Of a stretch of 7,323 bases of DNA, positions 1 to 4,566 are shown one piece after another. Origin of the DNA: Bacteroidales bacterium UBA714 (lineage in GTDB: Bacteria > Bacteroidota > Bacteroidia > Bacteroidales > UBA932). A model generated the notes under the pieces. It searched no databases, was not told the origin of the DNA, and worked only from the letters and a program-made list of their open reading frames with translations. The number at the start of each line of letters is the position of its first letter. The stretch's first letter is position 1. Made by a program: the position numbers and the translations under genes. The stretch covers positions 1 to 7,323 of the forward strand of contig DBLW01000133.1 in assembly GCA_002298075.1 (NCBI GenBank). Reading direction: 5' to 3'.

Positions 1-89
1 GCACTGATATGCCTTCCCTCCCTTCCTTACTTTTCTATTCTGAGTTAACCTGTTCCATACTCCGCAGAGTATTCCATTATAGTATCATG

Positions 90-106
90 TATCTTTTGTA
101 AGCCTA
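90..106 (+). promoter_or_regulatory. possible promoter -7 box in front of leader A
   Basis: TATCTTTTG at 90-98 resembles the Bacteroidetes -7 consensus TAnnTTTG but has one extra base between TA and TTTG, and I find no TTG -33 box at the right distance. The reason to list it is comparative. The same arrangement (TA, three bases, TTTG, then the nine-base GTAAGCCTA) recurs before leader B at 2903-2921. Here GTAAGCCTA occupies 98-106. It would start transcription just upstream of leader A. Confidence 0.3.
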
Positions 107-121
107 AGGGATATGCAAATT

Positions 122-248
122 CCATCCGAAAGGGAGCCGTCGATTTTTATATCGGCGAAGTTAAGGGCGCCTGTGGATATGCCAAGGCCCGGCGGCGCGT
201 GCCACGGAATCATATGTGCTGCTGTGGCAGCCTTGTCTCAATCCACAG
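122..248 (+). ncRNA. structured leader copy A, 5' of the ssb-like gene
   Basis: A GC-rich, foldable stretch in otherwise AT-rich non-coding DNA. In order it shows:
- CCGAAA at 126-131, where a short CC/GG stem could close a GAAA tetraloop;
- GCCG 136-139 with CGGC 153-156, alternatively a longer 138-144/151-157 stem;
- the core GGCGAAGTT at 154-162;
- an outer stem CTGTGGAT 171-178 with ATCCACAG 241-248 (perfect 8 bp);
- an inner stem CAAGG 183-187 with CCTTG 231-235;
- CACGG at 203-207;
- an apical hairpin CTGC 219-222 with GCAG 227-230.
The same plan recurs at 2947-3057 and 4400-4566 with different stem sequences. It ends 125 bases before the ssb-like start codon. Function is unknown; a cis-acting leader (attenuator, antitermination target or protein-binding RNA) is inferred. 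Confidence 0.6.
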
Positions 249-373
249 TTTCACGTCCTTTGTGATTTGCCGAAAAAATTGATTCGGTCCCTTACAGAAA
301 CGGACTTTGAAGAAAGGGAAAGAATCAATCGCTTCACAGAAAACATAACATTAATTTTTTAGCATCAACGAAA

Positions 374-784
374 ATGGAAGCTAACAACACCAACGCCAAC
401 AATGGCAAGAAGAACATCATCAACTCAACCGTAGTCAGTGGTTTCGTAGCCACCGAGCCGAAAATCACAGCCTGCACAGAGGCAAGCGTTATCCGCTTCG
501 CTCTCGCAGTCAGCAACCGGGTTACCAACAAGGCGACAGGAGAGGTTACACGCCAGTCATCACTCATCACAGTCGAAAAGTGGGCTAAGAATACAAATCT
601 CTCATCATTCGACGCTATCAGAAAGGGCATCCTTGTTGAAGTCAAAGGGTACCTCAAACCTAACGAGTGGAAGAACGCCGATGGCGAAAGCCGACACCGT
701 ATTGTTCTCGCAGCAAGAAGCGTGAAGCCCATTGCGAAACCGGCATCAATGATGGAACCGCAACCTGAAGCAATCGCTTCCTAA
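374..784 (+). CDS. ssb: single-stranded DNA-binding protein (SSB-like, OB fold)
   Basis: A 136-residue protein with the order of conserved features of bacterial SSB. The first OB strand is VVSGFVATEPK (20-30). The second strand is VIRFALAVSNRV (39-50). A basic loop, TNKATGEVTR (51-60), is followed by the aromatic-containing strand ITVEKWAKN (65-73). The KG-I-VEVKGYLKPNEWKNADGES stretch (84-106) and the closing strand IVLAARSVKPI (110-120) complete the fold. By family knowledge it coats single-stranded DNA, here probably the transferred or replicating strand of the mobile element. The visible tail (121-136) is short, proline-rich and ends in EAIAS. It lacks the acidic DDDIPF-type tip that chromosomal SSBs use to recruit partners. 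The start is the first ATG after an AT-rich, SD-less leader. It is the first gene after leader A and probably shares a transcript with the 56-residue ORF at 844. A minus-strand frame over the same bases is a shadow. Confidence 0.85.
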   Translation: MEANNTNANNGKKNIINSTVVSGFVATEPKITACTEASVIRFALAVSNRVTNKATGEVTRQSSLITVEKWAKNTNLSSFDAIRKGILVEVKGYLKPNEWKNADGESRHRIVLAARSVKPIAKPASMMEPQPEAIAS

Positions 785-799
785 TCAGAAGTCTCACCA

Positions 800-830
800 T
801 GTCCGAGGCTCACTCTCCGAGCCTCGGATA
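800..830 (+). other. hairpin between the ssb-like gene and the 56-aa ORF
   Basis: TCCGAGGCT (802-810) pairs perfectly with AGCCTCGGA (820-828) around a nine-base loop. G801-T829 (wobble) and T800-A830 extend the stem to 11 bp. No T-run follows, so it is a poor intrinsic terminator. It is more likely an mRNA stability or processing element that separates expression of the two genes. It ends only 13 bases before the next start codon and could also affect translation there. Confidence 0.6.
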
Positions 831-843
831 AACTTAAAGCGAC

Positions 844-1014
844 ATGGAAGATTTTGAGGACAGTGTAATCGGATGCTTCTGCACTCTGCTTGACAGTTGG
901 CGAGACCATGATTACGGAGAAATCGTTGAAGACTCCGGGAACCAATATGTAGTGCGACTGACATCAGGACAGCAAATAACTTTGAGTCCTAATGATGTGG
1001 TAATATGCGACTGA
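844..1014 (+). CDS. small acidic hypothetical protein, 56 aa
   Basis: This frame opens with ATG at 844 and ends with TGA at 1012-1014. The product begins MEDFEDSVIGCFCTLLDSWRD and ends LTSGQQITLSPNDVVICD. It is acidic, has three cysteines (C11, C13, C55), and its second half (Y23-D56) has the alternating pattern of a small beta-rich fold. No signal peptide or membrane segment is visible. I do not recognise the family. Support for it being real: it follows the ssb-like gene by 59 bases on the same strand, fills the gap almost up to the terminator at 1020, has natural-looking amino-acid composition, and no competing frame covers it. Function unknown; an accessory protein of the mobile element is the most that context allows. 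Confidence 0.55.
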   Translation: MEDFEDSVIGCFCTLLDSWRDHDYGEIVEDSGNQYVVRLTSGQQITLSPNDVVICD

Positions 1015-1019
1015 ACTAA

Positions 1020-1057
1020 AAACGGCAATCCGTCCAGAATGAACCGGATTGCCGTTT
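1020..1057. terminator. bidirectional intrinsic terminator between convergent units
   Basis: A perfect 13-bp stem: AAACGGCAATCCG (1020-1032) with CGGATTGCCGTTT (1045-1057), loop of 12 bases. It begins six bases after the stop of the 56-aa ORF. On the + strand the stem is followed by only TTT then AGA. Read on the minus strand the stem ends in five T residues (the AAAAA at 1018-1022). It therefore suits termination of both the + strand ssb unit and the minus-strand regulator gene. Confidence 0.8.
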
Positions 1058-1064
1058 AGACAGA

Positions 1065-1090
1065 ACAATAGGTCTTTGTAGCCCTATTGT
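1065..1090 (-). terminator. second hairpin downstream of the minus-strand regulator gene
   Basis: ACAATAGG (1065-1072) pairs perfectly with CCTATTGT (1083-1090), loop of 10 bases. On the minus strand it comes first after the stop codon of the AlbA_2 gene (stop at 1150-1152) and is followed by TCTGTCT, a weak T-rich tail. It may be a first, leaky stop before the stronger hairpin at 1020-1057, or an mRNA 3'-end stabiliser. Confidence 0.45.
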
Positions 1091-1149
1091 ATTTGCTTGT
1101 TATAGTTTTGAAATATCGCTTTAAATGAATGATTAATACAATATCTTAA

Positions 1150-2799
1150 TTATTCTGCTTCAGAAACTTTCCACTTTCCTCCTCTTGTAGCTCCGACCCA
1201 CTGAATTTTCGCCATTTTTAAGTATCTTGACATTGTCCTTATTGATAATCCATATTTATCCGCCAAATTTTGACGTGATATTGTAGGGTCAGAAGACACT
1301 ACATCTCTTAACTCCTCAATAAATATTGCAATTTTTAATCTATGACTTATTTTTGATCCATTAGGCCTACTTTGGGTGCCATCAGAATTTAGAATGCCAT
1401 TTAGAGTGTCATTTCCAGGTAGAGTGCCATTCTGAGTGCCAAATCCAGATAGAGTGCCATTGCTGTTGGACAAAATGGCATTCTGTTCTAGACGAATATT
1501 GGAAATATCTCCAATTATATCATCGTATGAATCATACAATGATAGCATCGCTTTAATATCTTGGGCATTCCCCTTAGTGTCAAGTATCAACACAGTTCGG
1601 TCAACCTTATCATCATGGTGTTCCTCAATGGAGGGCATATTGTGGTAGACTTTCTCCCAAATATGGAAGATTCCACTCACTCCACTACCGGCTCTTTCTC
1701 CCAATTTTACAAGAGACAACATCTTAAGCATTGTACTATTACGAGGATCCGAATAACTTCCCTCGATTGCTGCCATTGCTGAAATACGCATAGAACCCGG
1801 GTTCGAGAATTTGAAGTCATTACCGTTTTTTGAAATGACAATTCCCCGACGTCCATAGAAATCTGCGTGAACTACTGAATTTGTTGTTGCTTCGCGTAAA
1901 ATTTTATGTACTGGCGTATCGTCAACCCGCTGAATGCCTCTCATTACGAATGGAGTCTTAAGGTCGGAACCTAGCCTGTTGACTACCTTTATAATAAAAT
2001 CAAATACGTTCCCGCTCCAATCACCGGAAGTAGAGACTATCCTATCAGTCCAACGAGTTTCACCAACCTTCCTATTCTCTTGAAAGTCTAAAAAATATTG
2101 AGGAAATTCTCGAACAATTTCATATTCGTATCCGAACATAAGTAGCCCTGCAACTGTAGGATGATAATTTCCATCCGAAGAAACGCTTATTGCTCCTAAG
2201 TTTCTAAGAAATAGCTCATCCTCGACATTGTTCCAAAAATGGTCAGGATGTGTATTCTTGAACATCTGCCTGTAAGATCTAATCGTATCCGGACAAAATA
2301 CAGAATTATCCATTTCTACAAGAACTTTGGTGTCCTGCGACTTTGAATCCGCATCTCTGAACATTAGAGATATTTCCTCTGAACTACATAAATAATCACC
2401 TTCATGATATCGTCTGTAAGTTCCATGACGGGGATCCATTCCCTTGTAAATTGGCCGTGCAGTACGTTCTACTCTGGGTATACGAAAAACCAGGATATCC
2501 TTGCCACCAATTTTTTCTTTGCTGACTGATTTCTCGGTCAAGATATTGCTACTGATTTTTTGGCGGTTATTAACCATATTCCAAAAATCCTTGTATGTCT
2601 TTTCTATATCACCCAGACCTACAACTGAGAGAGTGCCATCCTTTAGCTCCTTGACACCAAGGATGATAATACCTCCATCAGTATTTGCGAAAGAAGAATA
2701 TGTGTCCCAAAAACTATCGGGAAAACCGCCACGAGCATCCTTCACTTCTAATTGATAATGCTCCCTATATTTTTCTAATTCAGATAATTTGAAATCCAT
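1150..2799 (-). CDS. AlbA_2 (Schlafen-type) / RecG-like ATP-binding transcriptional regulator with NGTL-type repeats
   Basis: A 549-residue protein of the AlbA_2 plus RecG-C-terminal-like family, annotated as putative transcriptional regulators or ATP-binding proteins; the biochemical role is not settled.
- N-terminal AlbA_2/Schlafen domain, about 10-135: E18-x-K20 and SFANTDGGIIILGV (36-49), the family signature.
- Middle segment, 165-295, of unclear fold.
- GHKL/HATPase_c_4-like region, about 298-405: REATTNSVVHADF (302-314), FSNPG (331-335) and GERAGSGVSG (367-376).
- Low-complexity linker with three 10-residue repeats at 447-476.
- C-terminal helix-turn-helix, about 505-532 (ISRQNLADKYGLSIRTMSRY), and a wing-like GGKWKV.
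The start is 13 or so bases downstream of the predicted transcription start, without an SD. The gene opposes its neighbours and is visibly more AT-rich, with A/T-ending codons, suggesting separate acquisition. The operator-like repeat over its promoter points to autoregulation (inference). A defence role, known for some Schlafen/AlbA proteins, is possible but not shown. Confidence 0.85.
   Translation of the reverse strand: MDFKLSELEKYREHYQLEVKDARGGFPDSFWDTYSSFANTDGGIIILGVKELKDGTLSVVGLGDIEKTYKDFWNMVNNRQKISSNILTEKSVSKEKIGGKDILVFRIPRVERTARPIYKGMDPRHGTYRRYHEGDYLCSSEEISLMFRDADSKSQDTKVLVEMDNSVFCPDTIRSYRQMFKNTHPDHFWNNVEDELFLRNLGAISVSSDGNYHPTVAGLLMFGYEYEIVREFPQYFLDFQENRKVGETRWTDRIVSTSGDWSGNVFDFIIKVVNRLGSDLKTPFVMRGIQRVDDTPVHKILREATTNSVVHADFYGRRGIVISKNGNDFKFSNPGSMRISAMAAIEGSYSDPRNSTMLKMLSLVKLGERAGSGVSGIFHIWEKVYHNMPSIEEHHDDKVDRTVLILDTKGNAQDIKAMLSLYDSYDDIIGDISNIRLEQNAILSNSNGTLSGFGTQNGTLPGNDTLNGILNSDGTQSRPNGSKISHRLKIAIFIEELRDVVSSDPTISRQNLADKYGLSIRTMSRYLKMAKIQWVGATRGGKWKVSEAE
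1372..1461 (-). repeat. three 30-bp in-frame repeats carrying six AGAGTGCCAT-like motifs
   Basis: These bases encode NGTLSGFGTQ, NGTLPGNDTL and NGILNSDGTQ (residues 447-476), a ten-residue repeat with consensus NG(T/I)L..xGT(Q/L). At DNA level on the + strand, ten-base motifs start at 1373, 1391, 1403, 1421, 1433 and 1451, alternating 18 and 12 bases apart. The motifs at 1421 and 1451 are exactly AGAGTGCCAT; the others differ at one to three positions. The same half-site occurs in the promoter inverted repeat at 2840-2861 and once more in the coding region at 2630-2639. As protein the repeat is probably a flexible linker between the ATPase-like part and the helix-turn-helix. Confidence 0.8.
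1451..1484. repeat. operator-like inverted repeat inside the regulator gene
   Basis: AGAGTGCCAT (1451-1460) faces ATGGCATTCT (1475-1484), whose reverse complement is AGAATGCCAT, so nine of ten positions match. The spacer is 14 bases. The arm sequence is that of the promoter inverted repeat at 2840-2861, where the nine-base arms are 4 bases apart. The right arm falls in codons for QNAIL (439-443), outside the NGTL protein repeat and in the opposite DNA orientation, so protein repetition does not explain it. Confidence 0.5.
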
Positions 2800-2818
2800 A
2801 TCTAAATGTTGTATAGTG

Positions 2819-2849
2819 CAAAATTACTAAATATTATTCAGAGTGCCAA
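2819..2849 (-). promoter_or_regulatory. Bacteroidetes-type promoter of the AlbA_2 regulator
   Basis: Read on the minus strand, TAATTTTG (2826 down to 2819) fits the Bacteroidetes -7 consensus TAnnTTTG exactly. A TTG -33 element (2849 down to 2847) lies 20 bases upstream, within the usual 19-21 spacing. Transcription would start near 2812, giving a 5' untranslated region of only about a dozen bases before the ATG at 2799. The -33 element sits in the inverted repeat at 2840-2861. Confidence 0.75.
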
Positions 2850-2861
2850 GCATGTCACTCT
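2840..2861. promoter_or_regulatory. inverted-repeat operator candidate over the -33 box
   Basis: AGAGTGCCA (2840-2848) and TGTCACTCT (2853-2861) form an inverted repeat with a four-base AGCA spacer; eight of nine arm positions match. The TTG of the predicted -33 element is at 2847-2849, so a protein bound here would compete with RNA polymerase. The arm is the motif repeated in the gene's own coding linker. The C-terminal helix-turn-helix of the encoded protein is the natural candidate binder (inference). Confidence 0.6.
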
Positions 2862-2902
2862 AAAACAGCCTTTCTTAGTGTAAGTTCGTGCTATTCCCCT
2901 TA

Positions 2903-2921
2903 TATTATTTGTGTAAGCCTA
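2903..2921 (+). promoter_or_regulatory. possible promoter -7 box in front of leader B
   Basis: TATTATTTG at 2903-2911 is one base longer than the TAnnTTTG consensus and lacks a clear TTG at -33. It is followed by GTAAGCCTA (2913-2921), the nine-base sequence that also follows the equivalent site before leader A (98-106). The parallel arrangement, not the consensus match, is the reason for listing it. Confidence 0.3.
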
Positions 2922-2946
2922 TTATAAAATGATGCCGATGTAGTTG

Positions 2947-3057
2947 GCCCGGAAGGGCTGCCGGTGATTCTGCGGCAAAGTTGGAGGCCGGGGCAAATAT
3001 CAAATCGGGGCCGGAGGTCACGGCTTCGCTGTGAATTTGACTCATTGCCCCTTGCGC
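2947..3057 (+). ncRNA. structured leader copy B, 5' of the two-gene operon
   Basis: A GC-rich insert in AT-rich intergenic DNA with the same plan as copies A and C:
- GCCC 2947-2950 with GGGC 2955-2958 closing a GGAA (GNRA) tetraloop, which includes the CCGGAA anchor (2949-2954);
- GCCG 2960-2963 with CGGC 2973-2976;
- the core GGCAAAGTT at 2974-2982;
- an outer stem GGGGCAA 2990-2996 with TTGCCCC 3045-3051;
- an inner stem TCAAAT 3000-3005 with ATTTGA 3035-3040;
- an apical hairpin TCACGGC 3018-3024 with GCTGTGA 3028-3034 (one wobble), which contains the CACGG anchor.
CTGCCGGTGATT (2958-2969) matches copy C at 11 of 12 positions, and TTGCGC (3052-3057) recurs after copy C's outer stem. It ends about 75 bases before the start codon at 3130. 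Minus-strand frames here are shadows. Confidence 0.65.
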
Positions 3058-3088
3058 CTCCCCTGGAATGCCTGAAATCTTAAAACAG

Positions 3089-3129
3089 CCCTCCGGCGGA
3101 ACAAACGGATCTAACGGGAGGGATAAAAA
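3089..3129 (+). promoter_or_regulatory. strong Shine-Dalgarno site maskable by an upstream stem
   Basis: GGGAGGG (3116-3122) is a strong ribosome-binding site with seven bases before ATG 3130, unusual for Bacteroidetes, which mostly lack SD sequences, and it fixes that start. CCCTCC (3089-3094) is perfectly complementary to GGAGGG (3117-3122), so a six-bp stem with a 22-base loop would hide the site. It lies 37 bases downstream of leader B and could be its output (inference). Confidence 0.55.
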
Positions 3130-3576
3130 ATGAACTATATGAAAGTGATATGTACTCAATGCGGAGGAATAAACGTAGCGTGTGAAGCTATGATTAATCC
3201 CAATGACAAGAAATTCCGTAATTATACGGATGAAGCGTTTCTTTACGGATGGTGTGAGGACTGCGGTAACGGAGTTGTCCTCTCCGATGTCGATGAAGTG
3301 AAAACGGACATAGATAACCACTATGCTGATTTTCGTGCCGAACATGATACAGAACCTCTTTATGCTCAATGTGAAATCGTGTGGAAAAAGGACGATGATT
3401 ATTATGCTTCCCCAAAATCGGCGACCATAAAACTATCTTCCGATATTGACGATGCCACCGGTGAAAAAATATTCTTCTATTGCAACGGCATAGAGGCACT
3501 CAAATCACTCGCTGAATTTGGCACAGAGGATTTTGTCATTACAGACTGCTTCAACTTAACAAGAGAACTGAATTAA
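3130..3576 (+). CDS. hypothetical protein with two CxxC pairs (zinc-ribbon-like), 148 aa
   Basis: I do not recognise the family. The N-terminal part has CTQC (C8, C11) and CEDC (C42, C45), spaced as in a small zinc ribbon, with aromatic residues between (F37, Y39, W41). The C-terminal two thirds is acidic and has no further motif; single cysteines occur at 18, 81, 118 and 140. No signal peptide or membrane segment is visible, so a cytoplasmic protein is likely. ATG 3130 is preferred over the in-frame ATG 3139 because GGGAGGG sits seven bases upstream. It is the first gene after leader B and is followed 20 bases later by the 160-aa gene on the same strand. Metal binding is inferred from the cysteine pairs only. 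A minus-strand frame overlapping it and leader B is judged a shadow. Confidence 0.75.
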   Translation: MNYMKVICTQCGGINVACEAMINPNDKKFRNYTDEAFLYGWCEDCGNGVVLSDVDEVKTDIDNHYADFRAEHDTEPLYAQCEIVWKKDDDYYASPKSATIKLSSDIDDATGEKIFFYCNGIEALKSLAEFGTEDFVITDCFNLTRELN

Positions 3577-3596
3577 TAACATTAAACATCAAAATC

Positions 3597-4079
3597 ATGC
3601 ACTCTTCAGTTTATCAAATAACAACCGAAAAGATTATAGAAGGAGGATTACTTGACGAAGACACCTTACATCAGGGAGACTGTTCGGGACTTGACTATTG
3701 TTCTAATATTGACGATGAAGAACGCAAGGAGCGTATAGAAAACCTCGTAAACAATATACTGCCTGAAGGTATGTTCACTCTAATTGATGAAAATACAATC
3801 CGTTACAACGGAGGTGTGGAAATCTGGCAGGAGGAATGGGTCAAACAGATAAAAGAAAAATGTGCGGTTGTAACTGCAAACAATATACAAGAATGGAGAA
3901 CGCTTTATTACCTTCAAGAAGCGATAGAAAATCCGCTTGATGTAGGGAGCAGATTCTATGGTGACAACTGCGGATATTCTTCCTTTTCGGAGAAATCGGG
4001 AGAATTCATGAAAAGTCTGAATGAACTTGAGGCAGGAACACTGCTTTATATAGGCGGTGTGGTTGACTATCATTATTAA
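3597..4079 (+). CDS. acidic hypothetical protein, 160 aa
   Basis: No recognised domain. The protein is acidic, notably in 18-50 (GLLDEDTLHQGD, NIDDEERKERIEN) and 73-82, and looks soluble, with no signal peptide or transmembrane segment. Predicted-looking helices are at 40-54 and 98-111 (NIQEWRTLYYLQEAI). The closing part (145-160, EAGTLLYIGGVVDYHY) has beta character. Cysteines at 29, 35, 89 and 125 are not in CxxC pairs. It starts 20 bases after the 148-aa gene in an A-rich, SD-less gap and ends 67 bases before a terminator, so the two form an operon under leader B. Acidic proteins of this size in mobile elements include DNA mimics such as ArdA, but I see no ArdA signature, so no function is assigned. 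Confidence 0.75.
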   Translation: MHSSVYQITTEKIIEGGLLDEDTLHQGDCSGLDYCSNIDDEERKERIENLVNNILPEGMFTLIDENTIRYNGGVEIWQEEWVKQIKEKCAVVTANNIQEWRTLYYLQEAIENPLDVGSRFYGDNCGYSSFSEKSGEFMKSLNELEAGTLLYIGGVVDYHY

Positions 4080-4088
4080 GCTATGAAT

Positions 4089-4103
4089 CGGATAGTTTAT
4101 CCG
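4089..4103 (+). other. short hairpin just after the 160-aa gene
   Basis: CGGATA (4089-4094) pairs perfectly with TATCCG (4098-4103) around a three-base loop, nine bases after the stop codon. There is no T-run, so it is more likely a 3'-end stabiliser than a terminator. Confidence 0.45.
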
Positions 4104-4146
4104 GCATGACGGACAGGCGGGGGTTTGCCCTACCTGCCCCTTCAGT

Positions 4147-4183
4147 GGATATGGCACAAACATCTGAGACCATATCCTTTTTT
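4147..4183 (+). terminator. intrinsic terminator of the 3130-4079 operon
   Basis: GGATATGG (4147-4154) and CCATATCC (4170-4177) form a perfect 8-bp stem with a 15-base loop, followed at once by six T residues (4178-4183). Position and orientation fit the end of the two-gene operon. The long loop is the only weakness. Confidence 0.7.
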
Positions 4184-4399
4184 ACATCACTGAGTTCTCC
4201 TTTAGGCGATGTCGCTTCCCTCTTATATTTTCTCGTTTTTGTTCTTTTTTACATTCCTGCGTCGTCCCATGACAGGACTAACATTTATGTTCATAATTAC
4301 TTGTCCTCCTTATAGTTTTTATCAATATCGGCAAGCCGCTACTCTTATAATTCTCCTTTTATAAAGCCGCATCCCATTTTTAGGAAAATCCTTTTCTGT
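4184..4399. other. non-coding T-rich stretch before leader C
   Basis: Pyrimidine- and T-rich DNA with no supported gene, lying between the operon terminator and leader C. The 11-base CTTTTTTACAT occurs at 4177-4187 and again at 4244-4254; this is low-complexity sequence. A promoter for the methylase-helicase gene should lie here, but I find no good TTG/TAnnTTTG pair on the + strand. TATAGTTT near 4312 is the nearest partial match. Confidence 0.5.
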
Positions 4400-4566
4400 C
4401 CGGAACCGTCACTGCCGGTGGTTATCGGCGCGAAGTTCAGCATCCGGGCTTATCAGCCAAGGTTGCACGGAGTTTCTGCGAGATTTTACAGCCATACTGT
4501 AAAATCTTCTTGAAAACCTTGTCCCTAAAGCCTCTTGGATGCTCCTGTGTTGCGCAGATAATCACC
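4400..4566 (+). ncRNA. structured leader copy C, 5' of the methylase-helicase gene
   Basis: The longest and most strongly folded copy:
- CCGGAA anchor at 4400-4405;
- GCCG 4414-4417 with CGGC 4426-4429;
- the core GGCGCGAAGTT at 4427-4437;
- an outer stem AGCATCC 4439-4445 with GGATGCT 4537-4543;
- an inner stem CAAGGTT 4458-4464 with AACCTTG 4515-4521;
- CACGG at 4466-4470;
- an apical hairpin AGATTTTACAG 4481-4491 with CTGTAAAATCT 4497-4507 (perfect 11 bp).
Outside these, GGTGGTTATC (4417-4426) can pair with GATAATCACC (4557-4566) with one G-U. GCTCCT (4541-4546) can instead pair with AGGAGC (4584-4589), which would break the outer stem. The leader's outer stem ends 76 bases before the start at 4620. 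A regulatory RNA is inferred. Confidence 0.65.

Larger units (their letters stand above)
1..373. other. gene-free region upstream of the ssb-like gene
   Basis: I see no convincing coding sequence here on either strand. Positions 1-89 are AT/pyrimidine-rich with no recognisable signal. A weak promoter-like site lies at 90-98 and the GC-rich structured leader (copy A) at 122-248. The stretch 249-373 becomes AT-rich towards the ssb-like start and holds two small hairpins: TCAC 251-254 with GTGA 262-265, and CCGAA 270-274 with TTCGG 283-287. The last 40 bases before the start codon are A/T-rich with no Shine-Dalgarno sequence, as is usual in Bacteroidetes. Confidence 0.6.

Noticed and set aside
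1372..1461. CRISPR-like array reading of the regularly spaced motifs
   Set aside because: The repeats are only about 10 bases with 2-8 base gaps, in frame within a gene, and lack unique spacers of the right size.
2861..3090. Direct repeat TAAAACAGCC at 2861-2870 and 3081-3090, considered as insertion footprints of the AlbA_2 module
   Set aside because: Ten-base matches are expected by chance in a window of this length, and the copies do not bracket the module.
2905..3369. 154-aa minus-strand frame
   Set aside because: It overlaps both leader B and the better supported 148-aa + strand gene, and no recognisable domain is present.
4177..4254. Repeated CTTTTTTACAT
   Set aside because: It is dominated by a T-run in T-rich DNA, with no further shared sequence around it.
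4106..4315. 69-aa + strand frame with a hydrophobic stretch
   Set aside because: It runs through the operon terminator and T-rich low-complexity DNA, which by itself gives Phe/Leu-rich translation. No recognisable protein features or leader support it.
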